The position numbers and the translations under genes are program-made. A DNA stretch of 10,306 bases from positions 1-10,306 of the forward strand of contig JAITBC010000212.1 in the NCBI GenBank assembly GCA_031283785.1, given 5' to 3'. Numbering within the stretch: position 1 is the stretch's first letter; each line of letters opens with the position of its first letter. The notes beneath the pieces are model-generated. The model was not told where the DNA came from. It saw only the letters and a list, made by a program, of their open reading frames with translations, and ran no database searches. This DNA comes from Tannerella sp. Its GTDB lineage: Bacteria > Bacteroidota > Bacteroidia > Bacteroidales > Tannerellaceae. Below are positions 1 to 6,802 of the stretch, one piece after another.

Positions 1-310
1 ACAGGCCGATTACGATTACGAGCAAAACGTAAAAAGTCACAATCTCAGTCAAATAGCCTCCGCCAAAGAAACAGGACGGTCGGAAGTGAAAAGGGAATAT
101 TCAAAAATGATCGAAGAAAAAGACAAAATGATCGAAGAAACAACCAAAGCGCTCGAAGAGAAAGATAAGGCGCTCGAAAAAAAAGACAAGGCGATAGAAA
201 AAAAAGACAAGGCGATAGAAGAAACAACCAAAGCGCTTGAGGAAAAAGATAAAGCGCTTGAGGAAAAAGATAAAGAAATAGAAGAATTAAAACGTCTTTT
301 AGACCATTAA
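1..310 (+). CDS. Partial CDS: C-terminal coiled-coil tail, probably of an Rpn/PD-(D/E)XK family transposase-nuclease
   Basis: The reading frame is open from base 2 to the TAA at 308-310, so the true start lies outside the window. The GTG at 86 is only an internal codon. The first ~28 visible residues ([15 protein letters not shown], then [13 protein letters not shown]) resemble the end of Bacteroidota Rpn-type PD-(D/E)XK nuclease/transposase proteins, which close with a charged helix of the form A-x-E-x-G-x-x-E. The catalytic core is not in the window, so this assignment is inference from the tail alone. From 107 to 295 the protein is nine consecutive heptads of the type A-L-E-E-K-D-K, ending in LLDH. 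They should form a long, highly charged coiled coil. Any protein with a K/E coiled-coil tail is an alternative. ung starts four bases downstream, so read-through into ung is plausible. Confidence 0.55.
   Translation, partial: QADYDYEQNVKSHNLSQIASAKETGRSEVKREYSKMIEEKDKMIEETTKALEEKDKALEKKDKAIEKKDKAIEETTKALEEKDKALEEKDKEIEELKRLLDH
107..295 (+). repeat. Nine in-frame 21-bp heptad-coding repeats
   Basis: Nine direct 21-bp units each encode one heptad ([63 protein letters not shown]). The units at 233-253 and 254-274 are identical in DNA. The block order [11 protein letters not shown] recurs with an 84-bp period (units 2-3 and units 6-7), which suggests duplication of a four-unit block. Because every unit is 21 bp, gain or loss of units keeps the frame and changes only coiled-coil length. 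Confidence 0.85.
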
Positions 311-314
311 TAAA

Positions 315-977
315 ATGGATGTAAAAATAGAGAAAAGCTGGAAAGCCTGTTTAACTGAAGAGTTTGACAAACCATATTTCAGGCAATTGATCGATTTTGT
401 GAAAGACGAATACGGGAAATGGGTGATATATCCGCCTGGATCGCTGATTTTCAATGCATTTGACCTTTGTCCGTTGGATAAGGTGAAAGTAGTATTGCTC
501 GGGCAGGATCCGTATCACGAGCCGGGACAAGCACACGGATTATGTTTCTCTGTACGTGAAGGGACGCCTTTTCCTCCTTCTCTTATCAACATTTTTAAAG
601 AAATACAATCGGACTTAGGCAAGCCTGTCCCAAAGAGCGGCGACCTTACAAGATGGGCTAAACAGGGCGTGCTATTGCTTAATGCGACGCTGACGGTACG
701 TGCTCATGCTGCCGGTTCTCATCAGAATAAAGGATGGGAGACTTTCACTGATGCTGTTATAAGCCGCCTTGCCGCACAACGGGATCATATCGTTTACGTA
801 TTATGGGGCTCTTATGCGCAACGTAAAGGGGCTATGATCGATACAACGAGGAATCTGGTTCTGCGGTCACCTCATCCCTCACCACTCTCCGCAAACCGGG
901 GTTTCTTCGGGAACAGGCATTTCAGCAAAGCTAATGAATATCTCGAAAAAACAGGACAGACACCAATAGACTGGTAG
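315..977 (+). CDS. ung: Uracil-DNA glycosylase, family 1
   Basis: This enzyme removes uracil from DNA, arising from cytosine deamination or dUTP misincorporation, and so starts base excision repair in the cytosol. The 220-residue product has full family-1 length. The water-activating motif GQDPYH is at residues 63-68, with the catalytic Asp at 65. It is followed by [12 protein letters not shown] of the uracil pocket. [10 protein letters not shown] near residues 120-129 carries the uracil-reading Asn123. The DNA-intercalation loop HPSPLSA starts at His187 and is followed by NRGFFG. The ATG at 315 gives the expected N-terminus. No Shine-Dalgarno is present, as is common in this phylum. It sits four bases behind the upstream partial gene and may share its transcript. 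The gene looks intact. Confidence 0.97.
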   Translation: MDVKIEKSWKACLTEEFDKPYFRQLIDFVKDEYGKWVIYPPGSLIFNAFDLCPLDKVKVVLLGQDPYHEPGQAHGLCFSVREGTPFPPSLINIFKEIQSDLGKPVPKSGDLTRWAKQGVLLLNATLTVRAHAAGSHQNKGWETFTDAVISRLAAQRDHIVYVLWGSYAQRKGAMIDTTRNLVLRSPHPSPLSANRGFFGNRHFSKANEYLEKTGQTPIDW

Positions 978-1035
978 AAATAAATTAAAAACCGTGAGAA
1001 TTTTACTAACCCCGATAACTAATAATTATATAACT

Positions 1036-2664
1036 ATGGATTTTAAATATCAAGAACCATTTCCTATCGGAAAAGATACGACGGAATATTATTTGCTTAC
1101 GAAGGAACATGTTTCAACAACGACTTTTGAAGAAAAAGAGATTCTTAAAGTAGAAGCGGAAGGACTGACAAAAATGGCGAATGTTGCATTCCGGGATGTG
1201 GCATTCCTGCTCAGGACGGGACACCAGCAACAGGTAGCTGCAATATTGTCGGATCCGGAGGCAAGCGAAAACGATAAGTTTGTTGCGCTCACCTTTTTAC
1301 GTAACGCCGAAATTTCGGCAAAAGGTCAATTACCATTCTGTCAGGATACCGGAACGGCTATCATTATCGGAAAAAAGGGACAACAAGTATGGACGGAAGG
1401 AAACGACGAAGAAGCGCTTTCAAAAGGCGTCTTTAAGACTTATACGGAAGAAAACCTGCGTTATTCTCAAAACGTTCCGCTGACGATGTACGAAGAAAAA
1501 AATACGGGATGTAACCTTCCTGCGCAAATTGATTTGTATGCGACTCAGGGCGCCGAGTATAAATTCCTTTGCATCGCCAAAGGCGGAGGTTCGGCGAATA
1601 AGACATATCTGTTTCAAGAGACGAAAGCTATACTGAATCCCGATACGTTGACGCCATTTCTTGTCGAAAAGATGAAAACATTGGGCACCGCCGCCTGTCC
1701 GCCGTATCATATTGCATTCGTAATAGGCGGGACCTCTGCCGAAACAAATCTCAAAACCGTAAAATTGGCATCGGCTCATTATTATGACGGTTTGCCGACC
1801 GAAGGTAATGAAACCGGACAAGCTTTCCGCGATATAGAGCTTGAAAAGAAGGTGCTTGAGGAAGCGTATAATATCGGTTTGGGCGCTCAGTTCGGCGGTA
1901 AATATTTTGCACATGATATACGTATCATCCGTCTGCCGCGTCACGGGGCTTCCTGTCCGATAGGAATGGGAGTATCTTGCTCTGCTGACCGCAATATCAA
2001 AGCGAAAATCAATAAAGACGGCATATGGATAGAGAGACTGGAAGACAATCCGGGGCGTTTCATCCCGGAAGAATTGCGTCAAGCAGGTGAAGGCGATGCG
2101 GTGAAGATTCAGCTTAACAGGCCGATGGCGGAAATCCTGGAAGAACTTGACAAATATCCCGTTGCCACACGTTTGTCGCTGAACGGAACGATTATCGTAG
2201 GCCGCGACATCGCGCATGCCAAACTTAAAGAACGCCTTGATAAAGGTGAAGGATTGCCACAATATGTGAAAGACCATCCGATATATTATGCCGGCCCGGC
2301 TAAAACGCCGGAAGGTATGGCTTCCGGTTCTTTCGGCCCGACTACGGCCGGACGTATGGATTCGTATGTAGACTTGTTTCAGTCGCATGGCGGAAGTATG
2401 GTGATGATTGCCAAAGGGAATCGTAGCCGGCAAGTGACGGATGCCTGCCGGAAATACGGCGGATTTTATCTGGGCAGCATCGGCGGTCCGGCAGCTATCC
2501 TGGCGTTAGAAAGTATTAAGAACGTAGAATGTCTCGAATATCCCGAATTGGGAATGGAAGCTATTTGGAAGATAGAAGTAGAAAACTTCCCGGCATTCAT
2601 ACTCGTCGATAATAAAGGGAACGATTTCTTTACGCAATTGAAGCCTTTTCGTTGTTGTAAGTAA
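1036..2664 (+). CDS. fum: Fumarate hydratase, class I ([4Fe-4S], FumA/FumB type)
   Basis: This enzyme interconverts fumarate and malate. In Bacteroidales it works in the reductive branch that makes succinate and propionate. I chose the ATG at 1036 (542 residues, beginning [10 protein letters not shown]) over an in-frame GTG at 994, because Bacteroidota homologues begin at this FKYQ region and the extra 14 residues look like translated leader. Cys102 (in FCQDTG), Cys221 (in AACPPYH) and Cys315 (in GVSCSAD) have the same spacing (119 and 94 residues) as the three cluster-binding cysteines of the Leishmania enzyme. Asp104 would be the active-site acid. The C-terminal fumerase domain shows [15 protein letters not shown] near 430-444 and [10 protein letters not shown] near 475-484. 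The protein ends in a short FRCCK tail. The cluster predicts oxygen sensitivity, which fits an anaerobe. No clear promoter was seen in the 58 bases after ung. Confidence 0.96.
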   Translation: MDFKYQEPFPIGKDTTEYYLLTKEHVSTTTFEEKEILKVEAEGLTKMANVAFRDVAFLLRTGHQQQVAAILSDPEASENDKFVALTFLRNAEISAKGQLPFCQDTGTAIIIGKKGQQVWTEGNDEEALSKGVFKTYTEENLRYSQNVPLTMYEEKNTGCNLPAQIDLYATQGAEYKFLCIAKGGGSANKTYLFQETKAILNPDTLTPFLVEKMKTLGTAACPPYHIAFVIGGTSAETNLKTVKLASAHYYDGLPTEGNETGQAFRDIELEKKVLEEAYNIGLGAQFGGKYFAHDIRIIRLPRHGASCPIGMGVSCSADRNIKAKINKDGIWIERLEDNPGRFIPEELRQAGEGDAVKIQLNRPMAEILEELDKYPVATRLSLNGTIIVGRDIAHAKLKERLDKGEGLPQYVKDHPIYYAGPAKTPEGMASGSFGPTTAGRMDSYVDLFQSHGGSMVMIAKGNRSRQVTDACRKYGGFYLGSIGGPAAILALESIKNVECLEYPELGMEAIWKIEVENFPAFILVDNKGNDFFTQLKPFRCCK

Positions 2665-2788
2665 CATCCCCTCGCATATGCCCAGCGCTATGTGCAGATC
2701 GGCGTTATCCTTCAAATTCAAAATTCGGAAAGAAAAACGGGCAACTTCACGGATTTGTGCGCCCGAACATATTCTCTGATTTTTAGAT

Positions 2789-2796
2789 TATATTTG
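2789..2796 (+). promoter_or_regulatory. Bacteroidota -7 promoter element upstream of the carbohydrate-binding gene
   Basis: TATATTTG matches the Bacteroidota housekeeping -7 consensus TAnnTTTG exactly. It lies 32 bases before the ATG at 2829, which would give a leader of roughly 25 bases. I found no good TTTG -33 box at the usual 19-21 base spacing, so this is a half-supported promoter. The rest of 2665-2828 shows no gene or convincing hairpin. Confidence 0.55.
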
Positions 2797-2828
2797 CAAC
2801 TTGCATATTTCTTGTTCAATAAAAATAT

Positions 2829-3476
2829 ATGATGATGAAAACTTTAAAAATACCTTATGTACCGGCGTTAGACGATCTTGAATTGAAACACGCGGCCGGA
2901 CGTATGGAAACGGAGGCTTTGCGGCAGAGTATAGATGTAATCAACTGGGATAAATATTCCTACAAACCTGTTGCTGTATTTGACATTGCCCGTGGCGAAA
3001 AAGATTTGTATATACATTATTTTGTCAGGGGCTTATCATTACGTGCGATGGCGGACGAAGACGGAGAGTATGTTCACCCGGACAGTTGTGTTGAGTTTTT
3101 TATGCGTCGGGAAGAGGAACTGTTCTATACAAATTTTGAGTTTAACTGTATCGGGACTTGCCTTGCCGCCCGTGGAATAAATCGTAATGAGCGGGCGCCT
3201 TTTACGGTATCCGAATACAAACAGATACGACGTTATACAACTGTTCAACGCGAGGCTTTTGCGGAAAAAACGGGTATTCACGAGTGGGAACTGACCGTTG
3301 CCATACCAGTTGAACTGATGGGGCTTGATGCGTCGAACCTGCCTGATACGATCAGGGGGAATTTTTATAAATGTGCCGATAAAACGGCAAATCCGCATTA
3401 TGTGACATGGAGTCCCATTGCTCTGCCGTCGCCGGATTATCATTGTCCCGAACATTTTGGGGAGCTTCGGTTCTGA
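2829..3476 (+). CDS. Carbohydrate-binding family 9-like protein, cytosolic
   Basis: The 215-residue protein matches the small family-9-like (CBM9/DOMON-like beta-sandwich) proteins common in Bacteroidota. Visible hallmarks are the N-terminal IPYVPALDDL, the strand FDIARGEKDLYIHYFVRG (about 51-68), the YVHPDSCVEFFM segment (about 81-92) and YTNFEFNCIGTCLAARG. The family's typical C-terminal ending is also present (TWSPIALPSPDYHCPEHFGE, then LRF). There is no signal peptide or lipobox, so it probably stays in the cytosol, unlike most polysaccharide-binding CBM9 modules, which are attached to secreted enzymes. Three ATG codons in a row (MMMK) leave the exact start uncertain by two residues. It stands alone, with its own promoter and a convergent neighbour. 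The ligand is unknown and the sugar-binding role is inferred from the family. Confidence 0.8.
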   Translation: MMMKTLKIPYVPALDDLELKHAAGRMETEALRQSIDVINWDKYSYKPVAVFDIARGEKDLYIHYFVRGLSLRAMADEDGEYVHPDSCVEFFMRREEELFYTNFEFNCIGTCLAARGINRNERAPFTVSEYKQIRRYTTVQREAFAEKTGIHEWELTVAIPVELMGLDASNLPDTIRGNFYKCADKTANPHYVTWSPIALPSPDYHCPEHFGELRF

Positions 3477-3525
3477 ATAATATACGCCGCAAAACCCCGA
3501 AATCGAATCGAAGATCGAAAAAATG

Positions 3526-3565
3526 TGGCGTCCGTTCTTTTCTAAAACGGGAAAAACAGACGCCA
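3526..3565 (-). terminator. Intrinsic terminator of the glyS-FKBP unit
   Basis: TGGCGTC (3526-3532) pairs perfectly with GACGCCA (3559-3565). A further GTT/AAC and TTTC/GAAA extend the stem after small mismatches. Read on the minus strand, the hairpin starts ten bases after the FKBP stop codon and is followed within three bases by a run of six T (complement of A at 3518-3523). On the plus strand the flank is only weakly T-rich, so it may also stop the convergent gene ending at 3476, less efficiently. Confidence 0.75.
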
Positions 3566-3574
3566 TCCCATTAT

Positions 3575-4108
3575 TTATTTACTGTCAACGTTTACGACTT
3601 CTATTTCAAATGCAAGCGTTGAATATCCGGGAATACCCTTATAGTTTTCTCTTCCATAGGCCAACTGGTAAGGTATCCAGACTTCCCATTTGTCACCCTT
3701 AACCATCCCATAGAGTGCAGTTTTCCATCCTGATATAATACCGGTGGAAGTAAGGGTAAAACCGGAAGGAGAACCGTCATCAAATAATTTCCGATCAAAC
3801 AAGTCTCCTTTTTTAATATTCAAATATGGATAATCTGCAACAAACCAGCCTTTATAATAGCAATAGACCGTACTTGTATAATAAATGGAATCTTTCCCGT
3901 CTCCTTTATTGAGCACTTTATAATAAATACTGCCTTCATTCCCGGGGGATTTTATTTCCTTATACTCCGGATTTGATTTTATTGCATTAAAGGCCTGTTG
4001 GTTTGCTACCATCCATCCGTTTAGATGATCTTCGCTGTCATCGCCGCAAGAAATTGCGACAAACAATGCGGCGATTGTCATCATCAAATATAATCCGTAT
4101 CTTTTCAT
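3575..4108 (-). CDS. FKBP-type peptidyl-prolyl cis-trans isomerase lipoprotein
   Basis: The 177-residue protein is a predicted lipoprotein that isomerises proline peptide bonds in envelope proteins. Residues 1-20 form a signal peptide with lipobox AISC, so Cys21 would be the acylated residue. The next residues, GDDSED, are acidic, like the lipoprotein export signal that sends Bacteroidota lipoproteins to the cell surface. The FKBP domain spans about 62-175. It shows VYCYYKG (81-87), GDLFD (101-105, the conserved Phe-Asp), IISGWKTAL (124-132), IPYQLAYG (145-152) and the IPGYSTLAFEIEVV ending (159-172). The gene begins 21 bases after glyS on the same strand, has no visible promoter of its own, and is followed by a terminator, so the two are probably cotranscribed. 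Its substrate is unknown. Confidence 0.92.
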   Translation of the reverse strand: MKRYGLYLMMTIAALFVAISCGDDSEDHLNGWMVANQQAFNAIKSNPEYKEIKSPGNEGSIYYKVLNKGDGKDSIYYTSTVYCYYKGWFVADYPYLNIKKGDLFDRKLFDDGSPSGFTLTSTGIISGWKTALYGMVKGDKWEVWIPYQLAYGRENYKGIPGYSTLAFEIEVVNVDSK

Positions 4109-4129
4109 TCACCGTAGTTTTAGTTCGAT

Positions 4130-5674
4130 TTATTTTAATTTTTCAAGGATACCTCGCATACTCACCTTATCGGATATAATACCATGCAATTTATCGATTG
4201 GAACACGTTCCTGTTCCATCGTGTCGCGAAAGCGGATTGTCACACAACTGTCATTGAGCGATTCATGGTCGACCGTAATACAATAAGGCGTGCCGATTGC
4301 GTCTTGACGGCGATAGCGTTTGCCGATAGAATCTTTTTCGTCGTATTGGCAACGAAAATCAAAGCGCAACATGCGCAAAATTTCGTTCGCTTTTTCGGGT
4401 AGCCCGTCTTTACGTACCAGGGGCATTACGGCCAGTTTTATGGGGGCAAGCGCCGGGGGCAGTTTAAGCACAACGCGCGTTTCACCGCCTTCCAGCGCCT
4501 CTTCGTAATAGGCGCCGGCAAGCAAGCTGAGGAACATACGGTCTACGCCTATTGACGTTTCGATGACGTACGGGACATAACTTCTATTCAGTTCCGGGTC
4601 GAAGTACTGTATCTTTTTGCCCGAATATTTTTCATGTTGCGATAAATCGAAATCCGTACGGCTGTGTATACCTTCCACTTCCTTGAATCCGAAAGGCATT
4701 TCAAATTCTATGTCGGTAGCGGCGTTTGCATAGTGTGCCAGTTTGTCGTGATCGTGGTAACGATATTTCCGGTCGCCCAAGCCAAGCGTGCGATGCCAGT
4801 TCATACGAATCTCTTTCCATCTGGCAAACCATTCGAGTTCTTCGCCCGGACGCACGAAAAATTGCATCTCCATCTGTTCGAATTCTCTCATGCGGAATAC
4901 AAACTGACGCGCTACAATCTCATTGCGGAACGCTTTTCCTGTCTGTGCAATACCAAACGGGATTTTCATGCGCCCTGTCTTTTGTACGTTCAGGAAGTTA
5001 ACAAAAATTCCCTGAGCCGTTTCGGGGCGGAGGTATATTTTCATCGCTCCGTCGGCAGTAGACCCCATATCGGTAGCGAACATAAGGTTGAATTGACGAA
5101 CATCCGTCCAGTTGCGGGTGCCGGATATCGGACACACGATTTCGCAATCGATTATTATCCGGCGCAGTTCTTCCAGATTAGAATCATTCAAAGCTTTGGC
5201 AAAACGCGTGTGCACTTCGTCCCGTTTAGCCTGATTTTCAAGTATGCGCGTATTTGTTGTGCGAAACTGTTGCTCGTCGAACGCATCGCCGAAGCGTTTT
5301 GCCGCTTTCTCAATTTCTTTATTTATTTTCTCATCGATTTTCGCAAGATACTCTTCGATTAAAACATCTGCCCGATAACGTTTTTTGCTGTCTTTATTGT
5401 CAATCAGCGGGTCGTTGAAAGCATCCACATGCCCTGAAGCTTTCCATATGGTCGGGTGCATAAAAATTGCAGAATCAATGCCGACGATATTTTCGTTCAG
5501 CAATGTCATACTGTCCCACCAGTACTTTTTTATGTTATTTTTCAGTTCGACGCCGTTCTGACCGTAATCATAAACAGCCCCTAATCCATCATAAATCTCG
5601 GATGAAGGAAATACAAATCCATACTCTTTACAATGTGATACCAATTTTTTGAATACATCTTCCTGCTGTGCCAT
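4130..5674 (-). CDS. glyS: Glycyl-tRNA synthetase, single-chain alpha2 (eukaryote-like) type
   Basis: This class II aminoacyl-tRNA synthetase charges tRNA-Gly in the cytosol. The 514-residue product is full length. The N-terminus holds the GFVFPSSEIYDGLGAVYDYG block (19-38) typical of the single-chain enzyme rather than the alpha2beta2 form. The glycine and ATP pocket shows RPETAQG (216-222). Motif 2 is FRNEIVARQFVFRMREFEQM (249-268). Motif 3 contains GVDRMFLSLL (376-385). The anticodon-binding domain runs from about 410 to 500, with DEKDSIGKRYRRQD near 445-458. The ATG at 5674 is fixed by the family N-terminus MAQQEDVFKKLVSHCKEYG. It is the first gene of a unit with the FKBP lipoprotein and has a strong consensus promoter just upstream. 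No anomaly was seen. Confidence 0.97.
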   Translation of the reverse strand: MAQQEDVFKKLVSHCKEYGFVFPSSEIYDGLGAVYDYGQNGVELKNNIKKYWWDSMTLLNENIVGIDSAIFMHPTIWKASGHVDAFNDPLIDNKDSKKRYRADVLIEEYLAKIDEKINKEIEKAAKRFGDAFDEQQFRTTNTRILENQAKRDEVHTRFAKALNDSNLEELRRIIIDCEIVCPISGTRNWTDVRQFNLMFATDMGSTADGAMKIYLRPETAQGIFVNFLNVQKTGRMKIPFGIAQTGKAFRNEIVARQFVFRMREFEQMEMQFFVRPGEELEWFARWKEIRMNWHRTLGLGDRKYRYHDHDKLAHYANAATDIEFEMPFGFKEVEGIHSRTDFDLSQHEKYSGKKIQYFDPELNRSYVPYVIETSIGVDRMFLSLLAGAYYEEALEGGETRVVLKLPPALAPIKLAVMPLVRKDGLPEKANEILRMLRFDFRCQYDEKDSIGKRYRRQDAIGTPYCITVDHESLNDSCVTIRFRDTMEQERVPIDKLHGIISDKVSMRGILEKLK

Positions 5675-5697
5675 AAGACCATTTTTTTCAGAGGCGA

Positions 5698-5728
5698 CAA
5701 AGATAGTGCAAACCGAGAGAAATACAAA
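5698..5728 (-). promoter_or_regulatory. Bacteroidota housekeeping promoter of glyS
   Basis: On the minus strand a TTTG -33 box (5728-5725) is followed, after exactly 19 bases, by TATCTTTG (5705-5698), a perfect TAnnTTTG -7 box. Both boxes and the spacer fit the published sigma-ABfr consensus of Bacteroides. The start site would fall near 5692, giving an untranslated leader of about 18 bases before the glyS ATG at 5674. Confidence 0.85.
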
Positions 5729-5745
5729 ATAAGTTCGCTTATTTT
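5726..5745. repeat. Perfect 8-bp inverted repeat with TTCG/CGAA loop
   Basis: AAAATAAG (5726-5733) and CTTATTTT (5738-5745) are perfect inverted repeats around TTCG. The palindrome overlaps the glyS -33 box. It could be an operator for a dimeric regulator. It could also be a weak, AT-rich terminator for the lipoprotein gene ending at 5862. The sequence does not decide between them. Confidence 0.5.
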
Positions 5746-5759
5746 TATTCGCGCAGATC

Positions 5760-5785
5760 CGACAAGCGGATGTAACCGCTTATCG
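5760..5785. repeat. GC-rich hairpin between the lipoprotein gene and glyS
   Basis: CGA-c-AAGCGG (5760-5769) pairs with CCGCTT-a-TCG (5776-5785) around a six-base loop. That is nine pairs and one mismatch. It lies about 80 bases after the minus-strand lipoprotein stop codon but has no T-run behind it on either strand, so a terminator role is doubtful. Confidence 0.45.
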
Positions 5786-5814
5786 AATTACATGCATCCG
5801 TTACGAAAGCGACC

Positions 5815-5858
5815 TCTGTTTCAGTATCGCTGCATATCTGTTTCAATGTCGCTGCAGA
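5815..5858. repeat. Tandem pair of imperfect 22-bp repeats
   Basis: Two adjacent 22-bp copies, 5815-5836 and 5837-5858, both begin TCTGTTTCA and share TCGCTGCA near the end. They match at 19 of 22 positions. They sit directly behind the stop codon of the lipoprotein gene (minus strand). No gene or known site explains them. Confidence 0.7.
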
Positions 5859-5861
5859 TCT

Positions 5862-6719
5862 TCATTTTTCCATTCCTTCCTGTTTGTTTAATTTTTCGTC
5901 GATAAGTTTGATTTTCTTTTCCGATCTGACTTTTTCTTTTTGCATTGCGTTTATTTCGCTCAGTACCATTGCTAATTCGTAAGTAGCTTTGATATTTTTT
6001 TTGTCATTGTCCGAAAGATAAAGCGAGAAGGGTTTTCCTCCGGTATATTCTGCTTTGATACGTTTATTTTCATCCGTAACGAATACAAAATAAGCAATCG
6101 TTTTACAGTTTTCTCCTTTGTAAGTCACTACTTCCGTTGTGTTACCCATATCTTTAAAACGATAGTTTACTCCTCCATCGTATGGAATGGAAGGCGTTTC
6201 GGCGAGCGTCCCGTCACTGACTGAAAATTTAAGTCCCGTATGATTGATCGGATTACTTCCGAAATATATGCTTGCGATATACATTTCACCTTCTTCGTTT
6301 ACGCCGCAACGGATATAACTGCGTTCTACGTTGCGCTCTATCGTCATCGTTTTCCGGATATACTTGCCGATATCGTCGTAAGCAGTGTCTCTTTCAAAAA
6401 CGAATCCTTTTTTCAAGGTTTCCGCTTCTTCGAGGCGGACGGGGAGCACGCTGTCGCAATATGCTATGTTCCGTTCACATTCGCCGCGCTCCACAAGGCG
6501 CATCAGCGTAAGCGCTTCTTTCCGCACTCCTATCTCGTGCGGATAACGAAGGTTTATCGTGTCTATAAGGCTTTTGGCAGCGGCAAATGCTTTGTTTTCG
6601 TACATTGCTTTTGCTTCTTCCAGACGCTGTCCGGCTTCTTTTCGTTCTCCACAACCTGCGAGAAACGGGATCGTCAATAACAAAACCGAACTCGACCTCA
6701 AAATTTTCATCCTTATCAT
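5862..6719 (-). CDS. Conserved Bacteroidales-type lipoprotein with TPR-like N-terminal region, function unknown
   Basis: The 285-residue protein begins with a lipoprotein signal peptide. Hydrophobic residues 10-20 precede the lipobox LAGC, so Cys23 would be acylated. A second ATG three codons in (6710) gives a tidier signal sequence beginning MKILRSSS and may be the real start. Residues 30-75 (EEAKAMYENKAFAAAKSLID and following) look like one or two TPR-like helix pairs. The middle (about 115-245) appears beta-rich, with motifs such as ERSYIRCGVNEEGEMY and GGVNYRF. The last ~35 residues form a charged helix (KEKVRSEKKIKLIDEKLNKQ). I recognise the overall pattern from Bacteroides hypothetical lipoproteins but know no function. 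It follows the DUF4097-like gene by 83 bases on the same strand, so it may be the last gene of the sigma-factor module, or separate. Confidence 0.8.
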   Translation of the reverse strand: MIRMKILRSSSVLLLTIPFLAGCGERKEAGQRLEEAKAMYENKAFAAAKSLIDTINLRYPHEIGVRKEALTLMRLVERGECERNIAYCDSVLPVRLEEAETLKKGFVFERDTAYDDIGKYIRKTMTIERNVERSYIRCGVNEEGEMYIASIYFGSNPINHTGLKFSVSDGTLAETPSIPYDGGVNYRFKDMGNTTEVVTYKGENCKTIAYFVFVTDENKRIKAEYTGGKPFSLYLSDNDKKNIKATYELAMVLSEINAMQKEKVRSEKKIKLIDEKLNKQEGMEK

Positions 6720-6802
6720 ATCTGTATCGTTTAAAGACTTTGTTGCAACGGTATTATCAGAGTTTCCCGCTCTCTACCACCTGCCTGGAGCGGTTATAAC
6801 TG

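Noticed and set aside
107..295. Regular repeats at the left edge as a possible CRISPR array
   Set aside because: The units are contiguous without spacers, stay in frame and encode perfect heptads, so they are protein-coding repeats.
507..524. Glu after GQDPYH in uracil-DNA glycosylase as an unusual substitution
   Set aside because: [13 protein letters not shown] is, to my knowledge, common in Bacteroidota enzymes, and all catalytic residues are present.
994..1035. Longer fumarase start at GTG 994
   Set aside because: The extra 14 residues do not look like the family N-terminus. The ATG at 1036 begins the conserved [17 protein letters not shown] region.
1420..2433. 337-residue open frame on the minus strand
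   Set aside because: It lies fully opposite the fumarase gene, and its translation shows no domain pattern. The strong plus-strand gene explains the region.
2650..2664. Cysteine-rich fumarase C-terminus (FRCCK) as a possible frameshift
   Set aside because: Total length and all conserved blocks are normal, and the variable last residues need no frameshift to explain them.
4664..5362. 232-residue open frame on the plus strand
   Set aside because: It is antisense to glyS, which is clearly coding by its class II motifs.
5756..5861. Possible tRNA in the hairpin-rich spacer
   Set aside because: There is no cloverleaf, T-arm consensus GTTCRANNC or acceptor stem at the right distance.
6767..6793. 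CCGCTC/GAGCGG stem between the solenoid and lipoprotein genes as a terminator
   Set aside because: The stem is only six pairs with a 15-base loop and no T-run follows on the minus strand.
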